This document shows, in pieces, positions 1 to 6,044 of a stretch of DNA of 11,302 nt. The notes beneath the pieces are model-generated. The model was not told the DNA's origin. It was given only the letters and a program-made list of their open reading frames with translations, and did no database searches. Made by a program: the position numbers and the translations under genes. Source of the stretch: an uncultured Woeseiaceae bacterium (GTDB lineage Bacteria; Pseudomonadota; Gammaproteobacteria; Steroidobacterales; Woeseiaceae); assembly GCA_945787435.1 (NCBI GenBank), contig CALZHX010000267.1, forward strand, positions 1 to 11,302, read 5' to 3'. Every line of letters starts with the position of its first letter. Position 1 is the first letter of the stretch.

Positions 1-707
1 ACATTGAAATCAAGCTGCATGTGATCTTCCATCAGCCATTGGTAGCCACCGTTCAACCAGTGAGTGTTGCCGCCACCTTCCGGCAAGTTCACTTCCCACT
101 CGACGAACCCGCTGTGCACGTCGCTCCATGAAAAAGGTACCTTCAAACCGTTATCCACCTGATAGGCACCATTGAACTCGCTGACCTTGACCGTACCCGC
201 GATAGAGAGGTCACCGCTATATGCCCAAATAAAGGCGATGCTGGGATCCCAACGATCGCTTGTGAAATTGCTATCACCCACGGGAACGGACACTTGAAAC
301 AGAAGGGCCATCTGAGTTCTGGCATCTGCTTCGCTTATCTTGATTTTAGTTCCCAACGCCATGTCCACCAGGCCGCTGGTGTTGCTACCAGCGGAACTTG
401 TTTCTGACCAACTCAGTGAAGATAGGAAGACTTCGACTTCGCCACCCACCCCCGTCCGAATTTCTGCCAGGGGTAAGGACGTGGTCCGCGCGTTATCGTT
501 GGATCGCGTATAAGATATTCCCGTTTCCAGCTGCCATTGGCCGGGTTCTACGATGTTGGGTGAGAACGTGAATCCTGGCCGATTGGTATCGATTGTCTGA
601 CCAACTACCTCACCAGGCAAAACGAACACGCAGACAATGCTTAACAACCACACACTTTTCCAAAGCATGACGAGACGTGGAAATGGCTTACTGTATTCTT
701 CCGTCAC
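1..707 (-). CDS. Outer-membrane beta-barrel protein of the Phenol_MetA_deg/transporter-like type (partial, 3' end outside window)
   Basis: The minus-strand frame is open from a GTG at 705-707 to the left edge, giving 235 residues with no stop. The N-terminus has a charged start and then a hydrophobic stretch (about residues 14-35, around WLLSIVCVFVLPG) ending in VVGQ, which reads as a Sec signal peptide. The mature part begins with DTNRPGFTFSP followed by GQWQLETGISYT. This opening is typical of the MetA-pathway-of-phenol-degradation family of putative outer-membrane transporters. Alternating polar/aromatic strands then follow (for example AFIWAYSGDLSIAG and GYQWLMEDHMQLDFNV), as in a beta barrel. 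The start was set at GTG 707 because an AGGAG lies 7 nt upstream, whereas the internal ATG at 668 has no Shine-Dalgarno. The substrate is unknown and the family name is a recognition from memory. The gene lies 269 bp downstream of marC in the same direction, behind a likely terminator, so it probably has its own promoter. Confidence 0.72.
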   Translation of the reverse strand, partial: MTEEYSKPFPRLVMLWKSVWLLSIVCVFVLPGEVVGQTIDTNRPGFTFSPNIVEPGQWQLETGISYTRSNDNARTTSLPLAEIRTGVGGEVEVFLSSLSWSETSSAGSNTSGLVDMALGTKIKISEADARTQMALLFQVSVPVGDSNFTSDRWDPSIAFIWAYSGDLSIAGTVKVSEFNGAYQVDNGLKVPFSWSDVHSGFVEWEVNLPEGGGNTHWLNGGYQWLMEDHMQLDFN

Positions 708-714
708 TGCGATA

Positions 715-719
715 CTCCT
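715..719 (-). promoter_or_regulatory. Shine-Dalgarno that decides the GTG start of the beta-barrel gene
   Basis: On the minus strand AGGAG lies 7 nt before GTG (705-707). The next in-frame start, ATG at 666-668, is preceded by a pyrimidine-rich stretch without purines. The GTG start adds 13 residues to the n-region of the signal peptide. Confidence 0.6.
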
Positions 720-858
720 AATTGATCCATTCACATCAGACGTTTTCGTCTATGAGCATTTGACCTGCAATATTGAATCCAAGTGCAATCGCTTCGTTTG
801 TCCTAGTACAGATCATGAAAAGACCGCTAAGAAAACAAGAATCTAGTAATAGGTTTCG

Positions 859-942
859 ATGTCCGCTTTGGGTCAAAAGCAGCCCCTCAGCAGGTAAGAA
901 ATACTACCATCTGAGCGGCTGGCTTCAGCGCATACCGGACAC
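859..942. repeat. Palindromic intergenic repeat element (TGTCCGCTTTGGGTC-type)
   Basis: An outer inverted pair, TGTCCG at 860-865 and CGGACA at 936-941, encloses an inner imperfect inverted repeat. The inner arms are CAGCCCCTCAG at 880-890 and CTGAGCGGCTG at 911-921 (10 of 11 pair). The plus strand from 859 reads ATGTCCGCTTTGGGTCAAAA, which would encode MSALGQKQ. I recognise this from memory as the source of many spurious short ORFs in proteobacterial genomes, that is, a dispersed repeat. No copy elsewhere in this window was seen, so repetitiveness is not shown here. Confidence 0.45.
875..921 (-). terminator. Possible intrinsic terminator of the yicC-marC transcript
   Basis: Read on the minus strand, the arms CAGCCGCTCAG (921-911) and CTGAGGGGCTG (890-880) pair at 10 of 11 positions around a 20-nt loop. 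CTTTTG follows directly (879-874). It begins 56 nt past the marC stop codon. The large loop and the four-base T run make it weak. It coincides with the inner stem of the palindromic repeat, which may be its true identity. Confidence 0.4.
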
Positions 943-976
943 TCGCTACTCAGCAGAATGTAACTGGAAACTTTAG

Positions 977-1567
977 CTATCTGTTCCCGAAATACAGGTC
1001 TGCACCCGTCAGGAACATCTGAATCGCGATCGCGACCAAGATCATGCCCATCAGACGTTCGATCGCGACAAGCCCTCTGGGCCCGAGACGCTCGGCGACC
1101 TGGCTGCCGAATAACACAACAAGTGCTGTTCCGGCCCAAGCGACGGTGACTGCAATAAGCCATACTGGCCATCGGCCCGGCTCGTCGCTCATCAGGAGCA
1201 TCTCGACCGCAAGAACTGACGGTCCCGCGATATACGGAATCGCCAGCGGCACGATAAAGGGCTCGCCCTGAAGCTCTTCCTGCAAAGACCGGCCACGTAC
1301 GGGAAAGACCATCTTGAGCGCGATGAGGAAAAGGATCACGCCACCTGCAATCGTCAGCGCCGGTCCGGAGATACCGAGAATTCGCAAGAACGGTTCCCCG
1401 GCAAACAAGAACACAACCATCACGAAATAGGCGATCAACAGCTCGCGGACAATCACTGCCCTGCGTCGTGTCGGCTCGACATCCTTCAGTGCCGAAACGA
1501 AAAAGGGAACATTCCCGAACGGATCAATGACCAGGAACAAGAGTACGATTGCTGACGCTATTGTCAT
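977..1567 (-). CDS. MarC/YhgN-family integral membrane protein
   Basis: This is a 196-residue hydrophobic protein with about six membrane segments, roughly residues 4-24, 39-57, 68-88, 104-126, 134-154 and 168-187. It resembles E. coli YhgN (197 aa) along its length. Shared blocks include IDPFGNVPFF (14-23), RRRAVIVRELLIA (34-46), GEPFIVPLAIPYIAGPS (101-117) and ERLMGMILV (170-178). The MarC family are inner-membrane proteins with no agreed substrate. The old link to multiple antibiotic resistance came from the neighbouring mar locus and should not be read as function. The ATG at 1565-1567 fits the family N-terminus and no nearby upstream start was found. It begins 7 nt after the yicC stop, so the two genes are almost certainly cotranscribed. 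Confidence 0.88.
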   Translation of the reverse strand: MTIASAIVLLFLVIDPFGNVPFFVSALKDVEPTRRRAVIVRELLIAYFVMVVFLFAGEPFLRILGISGPALTIAGGVILFLIALKMVFPVRGRSLQEELQGEPFIVPLAIPYIAGPSVLAVEMLLMSDEPGRWPVWLIAVTVAWAGTALVVLFGSQVAERLGPRGLVAIERLMGMILVAIAIQMFLTGADLYFGNR

Positions 1568-1574
1568 GGTGCCG

Positions 1575-2441
1575 CTACTCGACGTTCTGGATTTGTTCTC
1601 GCATCTGTTCGATAAGAACCTTGAGCTCGACGGCCGCCTTCGTGGTTTGTGCGTCCGCTGACTTCGAGCCGAGAGTGTTCGCTTCGCGATTGAGTTCCTG
1701 CATCAGGAAGTCAAGCCGACGGCCGACAGCTTCGTCGCTCGTGAGAACCTGGCGTATCTCGGTGATGTGGCTTGCAAGGCGGTCGAGTTCTTCATCGACA
1801 TCGAGCTTTTGTGAAATCAGGGCGAGTTCGACTTCAAGGCGCGCCGGATCGGCCTCAACATCGAGCCGCTCAATGCGCTCTCGTTGTTTCGCGTGAGCGC
1901 CTTCGAGAACGGCGGGAAGTCGTTCGCGCACCGATGCAGCGAGTGTCGAGATGTCGCTGCATCGCGTCTCGAGCATTTCACTAATGCGCTCGCCTTCACT
2001 CCGGCGCATATCCGCCATCGACTGCAACGCCTTTTCGAGGAGCGTCGTTGCTTCATGCTGTAGTGGTTCGGCGTCAATTTCGGTTTCGGTTATAACGCCG
2101 GGCCAGCGCAGGATATCGGTGGCATTTGGTGATGAAGCATTGGGTACGACATTCTGAATTTCTGTGACCCGTGTACCGATCAAGTGGACCAAATCGGCGT
2201 TAAGCTTCATCTCCGCTTGCTGATCGAAGGCGCGTCGAAAATGCAGTGCACATTCAACCTTGCCGCGACTAAGTACCGCGGACACCTGCTGCTTGAAGGC
2301 CTGTTCGACAGGTCGAAATTCGTCGGGCAGTCGGAACTGTACATCGAGATAACGGTGGTTGACCGCGCGCAGTTCCCACGTCATTGTGCCGGCGCCTGAT
2401 TCGGCTGACTGCCGTGCAAAGCCTGTCATACTGTGTAACAT
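1575..2441 (-). CDS. yicC: YicC/YloC family endoribonuclease
   Basis: From the ATG at 2439-2441 the product is 288 residues, close to E. coli YicC (287). The N-terminal YicC_N domain opens with MLHSMTGFAR and continues WELRAVNHRYLDVQFRLP (22-39) and SRGKVECALHFRR (58-70). The C-terminal DUF1732 region includes DEELDRLASHITEIR (216-230), GRRLDFLMQELNREANT (240-256) and a helical end, ELKVLIEQMREQI. Characterised members are RNases linked in E. coli to turnover of the small RNA RyhB and to stationary-phase survival. An alternative ATG at 2454-2456 adds five residues (MNNES). Neither start has a clear Shine-Dalgarno, and 2441 was chosen by alignment to the family. Reading further upstream to 2660 would overlap the divergent phosphatase and is rejected. 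Downstream partner: marC. The gmk gene often found after yicC is absent. Confidence 0.9.
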   Translation of the reverse strand: MLHSMTGFARQSAESGAGTMTWELRAVNHRYLDVQFRLPDEFRPVEQAFKQQVSAVLSRGKVECALHFRRAFDQQAEMKLNADLVHLIGTRVTEIQNVVPNASSPNATDILRWPGVITETEIDAEPLQHEATTLLEKALQSMADMRRSEGERISEMLETRCSDISTLAASVRERLPAVLEGAHAKQRERIERLDVEADPARLEVELALISQKLDVDEELDRLASHITEIRQVLTSDEAVGRRLDFLMQELNREANTLGSKSADAQTTKAAVELKVLIEQMREQIQNVE

Positions 2442-2481
2442 CGATTCATTGTTCATGAAGTAACCAAAGCCCGCAACCGTA
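2442..2481. promoter_or_regulatory. Minimal divergent spacer between yicC and the PP2C gene
   Basis: Only 40 bp separate the two divergent start codons (25 bp if yicC starts at 2456). This is too short for two complete non-overlapping promoters. At least one -35/-10 pair must lie inside the opposite coding region. No purine-rich Shine-Dalgarno is visible before either gene. An in-frame TAA at 2461-2463 blocks an upstream start for the phosphatase. Confidence 0.4.
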
Positions 2482-3231
2482 ATGCAGATTGAATACGCCA
2501 AGGTGTCCGCACTCGGAGACCGGTCCGACAACCAGGACCGGGCTGCCGTCGTTGTTGCAGACGAAGCGGCGCTGATGCTCGTGTTCGATGGTATGGGCGG
2601 GCATTCGGATGGTGCGCAGGCGGCCGAGACGGGCCTCAAGGTCGTGCAGGACCTTTTCATGGACGCTACGCTGCCAATCTTCGACCCCCAGGGCTTTCTT
2701 TATATGGCGCTGTCGCGCGCACATGACGAAGTCGTCAACCTGGGCAAAAGTGTGGCCGTCGATTTCCGACCACGTGCGACCTGTGCAATCTGTCTTGTAC
2801 AGGAAGGCGGTTCGTACTGGGCCCACATTGGTGACAGTCGCATCTACCAGGTGCGCAATGGCATCGTGCTGGAGCGCTCACGCGACCACAGCCATGTCGA
2901 GGTACTTATCCAGGAGGGCGCCATCACCGAAGAGGAAGCGCTCGACCATCCAATGCGCAATTTCGTCGAGTGCTGCATCGGCGGCGACAAGCCGGTGCCG
3001 GACATGAGCATTACCAACAAACGCCCTCTGTCGCCGGGAGACGTACTGTTGGCCTGTTCAGACGGACTATGGTCGGGACTCAGCGATGAGGACATGGCAC
3101 AGATCGGAGCACCGGGCGAGAACACCCTTGCCGCAAACCTGAAAGAGCTCAGTATGCAGGCGTTGAACGCTAACGCGCCTTACAGTGACAACACGACCGG
3201 AACAGCATTGCGCTGGGGCGGCGACCAATAA
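2482..3231 (+). CDS. PP2C-type (PPM) serine/threonine protein phosphatase
   Basis: This 249-residue soluble protein consists of a single PP2C domain. The metal-binding aspartates are in their motifs: GDRSDNQDR (12-20, Asp19), VFDGMGGHSDGAQAA (34-48, Asp36), ACSDGLW (191-197, Asp194) and YSDNTT (234-239, Asp236). GDSRIYQVRNG (117-127) and the RDHSHVEVLIQEGAIT block (134-149) are also typical of bacterial PPM phosphatases. The enzyme would remove phosphate from Ser/Thr residues using Mn2+ or Mg2+ in the cytoplasm. No membrane segment or sensor domain is present. It is the first gene of a four-gene plus-strand operon, 12 nt before rph. No partner kinase lies in the window, so the substrate is unknown. 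The start ATG has no clear Shine-Dalgarno. Confidence 0.92.
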   Translation: MQIEYAKVSALGDRSDNQDRAAVVVADEAALMLVFDGMGGHSDGAQAAETGLKVVQDLFMDATLPIFDPQGFLYMALSRAHDEVVNLGKSVAVDFRPRATCAICLVQEGGSYWAHIGDSRIYQVRNGIVLERSRDHSHVEVLIQEGAITEEEALDHPMRNFVECCIGGDKPVPDMSITNKRPLSPGDVLLACSDGLWSGLSDEDMAQIGAPGENTLAANLKELSMQALNANAPYSDNTTGTALRWGGDQ

Positions 3232-3243
3232 CGGAGAGCGACA

Positions 3244-3954
3244 ATGCGCCCAAGCGGCCGCGATGCCGACCAGATGAGGGTCGTGCGTTTTACCCCTGAT
3301 TTCACACGCCACGCTGAAGGCAGCGTGCTGGCCGAGTTCGGCGACACGCGTGTGCTATGCACGGCGAGTGTCGAAAATCGTGTGCCGCCATGGCTGCGTG
3401 GCAGTGGTGGCGGTTGGGTGACGGGCGAGTACGGCATGTTGCCGCGCGCCACTAACACGCGCTCATCACGTGAAGCAACGCGTGGCAAGCAGGGCGGCCG
3501 AACACTTGAAATCCAGCGCCTGATTGGCCGTTCACTGCGTGCGATCATCAACCTTGAGGCGCTTGGTGAGCGCACCGTCACACTCGATTGCGACGTGCTG
3601 CAGGCGGACGGTGGCACGCGTACCGCCTCAATTAGCGGTGCCTACGTAGCGTTGTCGCTTGCGATGCAACGCATGGGCAAAGCCATTCCGAAGAATCCAC
3701 TGTACGGGCAGGTCGCCGCAGTTTCTGTCGGCATCTATCGCGGAGTGCCGGTACTCGACCTGGATTACCCGGAAGACTCCGAAGCCGAAACAGACATGAA
3801 TGTTGTAATGAATGAGGCCGGCAATTTCATCGAAGTGCAGGGCACGGCCGAAGGTCACGCATTCACTACTGACGAATTCACCGCAATGCTTGATCTCGCC
3901 AGGAAAGGCGTCGGCGAAATTATCGTCGCACAGAACGAAGTACTTGCCGGTTAA
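3244..3954 (+). CDS. rph: Ribonuclease PH
   Basis: The product is 236 residues and resembles E. coli RNase PH (238 in the full-length form) along its length. It starts MRPSGR, with HAEGSVLAEFGDTRVLCTAS at 23-42. The GKQGGRT loop (81-87) contains phosphate-binding Arg86. LDCDVLQADGGTRTASI (114-130) contains Thr125-Arg126. EDSEAETDMNVVM (177-189) carries the catalytic Asp178 and Asp184, and EVQGTAEG (197-204) follows. The enzyme is a hexameric phosphorolytic 3'-5' exonuclease that trims tRNA 3' ends and degrades structured RNA. GGAG at 3233-3236 gives a good Shine-Dalgarno 7 nt before the ATG. It follows the PP2C gene by 12 nt and precedes rdgB by 5 nt. All catalytic positions are intact. Confidence 0.97.
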   Translation: MRPSGRDADQMRVVRFTPDFTRHAEGSVLAEFGDTRVLCTASVENRVPPWLRGSGGGWVTGEYGMLPRATNTRSSREATRGKQGGRTLEIQRLIGRSLRAIINLEALGERTVTLDCDVLQADGGTRTASISGAYVALSLAMQRMGKAIPKNPLYGQVAAVSVGIYRGVPVLDLDYPEDSEAETDMNVVMNEAGNFIEVQGTAEGHAFTTDEFTAMLDLARKGVGEIIVAQNEVLAG

Positions 3955-3959
3955 GGCAG

Positions 3960-4577
3960 TTGCGTTCGCGGCCGCAGAAAATAGTCCTCGCCAGCGGCAA
4001 CGTCGGCAAGCTCAAAGAACTTTCCAGGATTCTCGGTGACCTCGACTTCATCGTCGTTCCGCAATCAGAATTCAATGTCAGCGATGCCGATGAAACCGGT
4101 AGCACGTTTGTTGAGAACGCCCTCATCAAAGCGCGCCACGCGGTGGCCGCAACCGGTCTTGCCGCCATAGCGGACGACTCGGGACTGGCGGTCGATGCGC
4201 TGGACGGCCGGCCTGGTGTTTACTCGGCACGTTATTCGGGCCCCGGCGCTACCGATGAGAGCAACATCGATCGACTCCTTAAGGAGCTCGACGGTGTGCC
4301 TGATGAACAACGTACCGCGGCATTTCATTGTGTTGCCTGTTTCCTCGCACCGGACGATCCGGACCCCGTAATTGCCGAAGGCGAGTGGCGCGGCTCAATT
4401 CTCCGCGTGCGGCGCGGCGATGGCGGCTTTGGCTACGATCCGGTATTTTTCGATCCGGAGCTCAGCTGTAGTTCGGCAGAGCTCAGTCCGGACGCAAAGA
4501 ACGCGCGCAGCCATCGCGGCAAGGCGCTGCAGGAGCTTGCCGACAAACTCAAGACGCTGGAATGGAAACAGACCTGA
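3960..4577 (+). CDS. rdgB: RdgB/HAM1 family non-canonical purine NTP pyrophosphatase
   Basis: The product is 205 residues and hydrolyses ITP, dITP and XTP to monophosphates, keeping deaminated purines out of DNA and RNA. Family motifs are present in order: ASGNVGKLKEL (11-21, substrate-binding SGNxxK), FVENALIKARHA (50-61), AIADDSGLAVDAL (69-81, catalytic Asp73), GVYSARYSG (86-94), GGFGYDP (155-161) and SHRGKAL (184-190). The start is TTG at 3960-3962. It is the only start codon before the conserved motif in this frame, since the family normally begins a few residues before KIVLAS. A short AAGG sits just upstream in the tail of rph. It ends inside hemW with a 16-nt overlap, pointing to translational coupling. 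Confidence 0.95.
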   Translation: MRSRPQKIVLASGNVGKLKELSRILGDLDFIVVPQSEFNVSDADETGSTFVENALIKARHAVAATGLAAIADDSGLAVDALDGRPGVYSARYSGPGATDESNIDRLLKELDGVPDEQRTAAFHCVACFLAPDDPDPVIAEGEWRGSILRVRRGDGGFGYDPVFFDPELSCSSAELSPDAKNARSHRGKALQELADKLKTLEWKQT

Positions 4578-5731
4578 CGCTTGCCGAGTTGCCGCCGCTG
4601 TCACTCTATGTGCATCTGCCGTGGTGCGTTCGCAAATGTCCTTACTGCGATTTCAATTCGTACACAATGGGTGATGATGCGCCACGCGAACGCTACCTTG
4701 ATGCATTGCTCGTGGATCTCGATGTTGAGTCGCAGCGTGCCAATGGCCGCGAACTAATCAGCGTCTTTCTGGGCGGCGGAACACCAAGCGTATTCTCACC
4801 GCAGCAAATTAGCAGGCTACTGGACGGGGTGGGTAAGCGTTTTGCACTAAACAGCGACATCGAGGTAACGATGGAGGCGAATCCGGGCACCGTTGAATGT
4901 GGTGATCCGGTCGGTTATCGGCAGGCGGGAGTCAATCGCCTGTCGATCGGCGCACAGAGCTTTTCTCCCGAGGCACTCCAGGCACTGGGTCGCATACACA
5001 GTGTTGATGACATAGAACGCGCGATTGGCGAGGCGCGCGCGGCGGGCTTTGACAACATCAATCTGGATGTGATGTATGGCCTGCCCGGACAGTCAGTCGC
5101 CGCCGCGATGTTTGATCTGGAGCGTGCGGCTGCATTGGAGCCACAACATTTATCCTGGTATCACCTCACGCTGGAGCCGAATACGGTATTTCATGCGCGT
5201 CCGCCAGAGGGCATGCCGGGTGCCGACACGGTATTCGACATCCAGAGTCGGGGAGAGGAGCTGCTCGCCCTGCACGCATATGAGCAATACGAGGTATCGG
5301 CCTACGCCAGGGACCGCAAGCGTTGCCAACATAATCTCAATTACTGGTCATTTGGCGATTACCTGGCCGTCGGAGCTGGCGCGCACGGCAAGATATCGGA
5401 TGACGCCGGTGTATGGCGCTACGCCAAGCCGGCAAATCCAAAGCAGTACCTGGAGACGATCGAGACTGGCACACCGGTGCCTGATCCACAGCCGCTAGCG
5501 CCGCCGGAACGGCTATTCGAGTTCATGCTGAACGTCCTGCGACTGATTGAGGGCTTCACCGAACAACAATTCACCGCCCGGACCGGCCTGCCGGTCAAAA
5601 TGCTGCATGAGCGACTCGCGGCGCCATCCAGGAGGGGTCTGATCGAGCTCTCGGCGGGCGATTGCTGGCAGGTGACGCCGCTCGGGCGGCGTTTTCTGAA
5701 CGATCTGCAGGCCGATTTCCTGCCAGAATAG
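4562..5731 (+). CDS. hemW: HemW, radical SAM haem chaperone (HemN-like)
   Basis: The product is 389 residues. The radical-SAM cluster motif CVRKCPYC (22-29) supplies Cys22, Cys26 and Cys29 for the [4Fe-4S] cluster. It is followed by Asp-Phe rather than the fourth cysteine seen in true HemN coproporphyrinogen dehydrogenases, which places it with HemW. Other family blocks are FLGGGTPSVFS (69-79), EANPGT (105-110), GVNRLSIGAQSF (123-134), NLDVMYGLPGQ (167-177), LSWYHLTLEPNT (197-208), HNLNYW (257-262) and GAGAHG (271-276). A HemN C-terminal domain follows (about 315-385). HemW binds haem and is implicated in its insertion into respiratory proteins. It lacks HemN's coproporphyrinogen dehydrogenase activity. 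Its ATG overlaps the end of rdgB by 16 nt, and it is the last gene of the PP2C-rph-rdgB-hemW operon. No convincing terminator follows. Confidence 0.95.
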   Translation: METDLTLAELPPLSLYVHLPWCVRKCPYCDFNSYTMGDDAPRERYLDALLVDLDVESQRANGRELISVFLGGGTPSVFSPQQISRLLDGVGKRFALNSDIEVTMEANPGTVECGDPVGYRQAGVNRLSIGAQSFSPEALQALGRIHSVDDIERAIGEARAAGFDNINLDVMYGLPGQSVAAAMFDLERAAALEPQHLSWYHLTLEPNTVFHARPPEGMPGADTVFDIQSRGEELLALHAYEQYEVSAYARDRKRCQHNLNYWSFGDYLAVGAGAHGKISDDAGVWRYAKPANPKQYLETIETGTPVPDPQPLAPPERLFEFMLNVLRLIEGFTEQQFTARTGLPVKMLHERLAAPSRRGLIELSAGDCWQVTPLGRRFLNDLQADFLPE

Positions 5732-5740
5732 CTTGTGCCG

Positions 5741-5749
5741 TTATTCACA
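5741..5749 (+). promoter_or_regulatory. DnaA box, TTATTCACA
   Basis: The nine bases match the consensus TTATNCACA exactly. They lie 10 nt past the hemW stop codon. Alone, such a match could be chance, but two perfect TTATCCACA boxes follow within the same spacer. Confidence 0.4.
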
Positions 5750-5860
5750 AGACCGCGGGTATGCCTATTTTTTCAGTGCAAGAGATGCCTCATTTCATTT
5801 TGAGTGTCGCGAAAGCACCGTAACCTATTGTTTTAATTACCTATACGAAAATGGTCACAA

Positions 5861-5873
5861 AATCATCATTTTG
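5861..5873 (+). promoter_or_regulatory. IHF-like site
   Basis: AATCATCATTTTG matches the consensus WATCARNNNNTTR at all specified positions but one (T instead of a purine at position 6). It lies in the AT-rich stretch between the DnaA boxes. The IHF consensus is degenerate, so chance occurrence in AT-rich DNA is likely. Confidence 0.25.
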
Positions 5874-5929
5874 ACAACCGTGCTTGAAAAACCGCACCTT
5901 AGGTCACTCGTTCAATTTTCTTCCACAGA

Positions 5930-5954
5930 GTTATCCACAGGATCTGTGGATAAC
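5930..5954. promoter_or_regulatory. Perfect palindrome made of two inverted consensus DnaA boxes
   Basis: GTTATCCACAG (5930-5940) and CTGTGGATAAC (5944-5954) are exact inverted copies around GAT. They contain two perfect TTATCCACA DnaA boxes in opposite orientation (5931-5939 and 5945-5953). A GATC (5941-5944) sits at the centre, a potential Dam site. The palindrome ends 20 bp before the predicted -35 of rpmE. It is not followed by a T run, so an intrinsic terminator is less likely than a protein-binding site. Confidence 0.6.
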
Positions 5955-5974
5955 AAACGCATAACGGCGGGGGC

Positions 5975-6003
5975 TTGCGGCGATCGCCACTTCGCTATAT
6001 ATT
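5975..6003 (+). promoter_or_regulatory. Candidate sigma-70 promoter for rpmE
   Basis: TTGCGG (5975-5980) is a -35 match. A 17-bp spacer separates it from TATATT (5998-6003), a good -10 match. The predicted transcript starts near 6010 and gives a leader of about 35 nt that ends in the rpmE Shine-Dalgarno AGGAG (6033-6037). Confidence 0.5.
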
Positions 6004-6044
6004 ACGCGCCCTTTTCGTACGATGAAGTGCGCAGGAGAAAGACA

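Larger units (their letters stand above)
5732..6044. other. AT-rich intergenic spacer between hemW and rpmE with DnaA boxes
   Basis: This 313-bp gap has no credible gene. Part of it is strongly AT-rich: 42 of 60 bases at 5821-5880, counted by hand. It holds three consensus DnaA boxes (5741-5749, 5931-5939, 5945-5953 on the opposite strand) and a weaker 7/9 match, TCTTCCACA, at 5919-5927. It also has an IHF-like site at 5861-5873 and a probable rpmE promoter at its right end. The flanking genes all point right, so the region is not a gene-orientation switch. Confidence 0.6.

Noticed and set aside
143..325. 60-residue minus-strand frame at the left end
   Set aside because: It lies inside the beta-barrel gene in another frame of the same strand. 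The barrel frame has a signal peptide and family sequence.
773..976. 67-residue plus-strand frame between the barrel gene and marC
   Set aside because: It runs through the palindromic repeat and has no Shine-Dalgarno. It is typical of spurious ORFs produced by this repeat.
2442..2660. 73-residue N-terminal extension of yicC
   Set aside because: It overlaps the divergent PP2C gene antisense and has shadow-like composition. YicC proteins begin at the MLHSMTGFA-type motif.
5732..5751. CTTGTG/CACAAG hairpin just after hemW as a terminator
   Set aside because: The stem is only 6 bp with an 8-nt loop and no T run directly after it. The TTTTTT is about 20 nt further on. The site overlaps a consensus DnaA box.
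5733..6044. Open frame extending rpmE upstream to 5733 (171 aa in all)
   Set aside because: The bL31 sequence starts at 6045 with its own AGGAG and matches the family length. The extension has no family similarity and covers the AT-rich DnaA-box spacer and predicted promoter.
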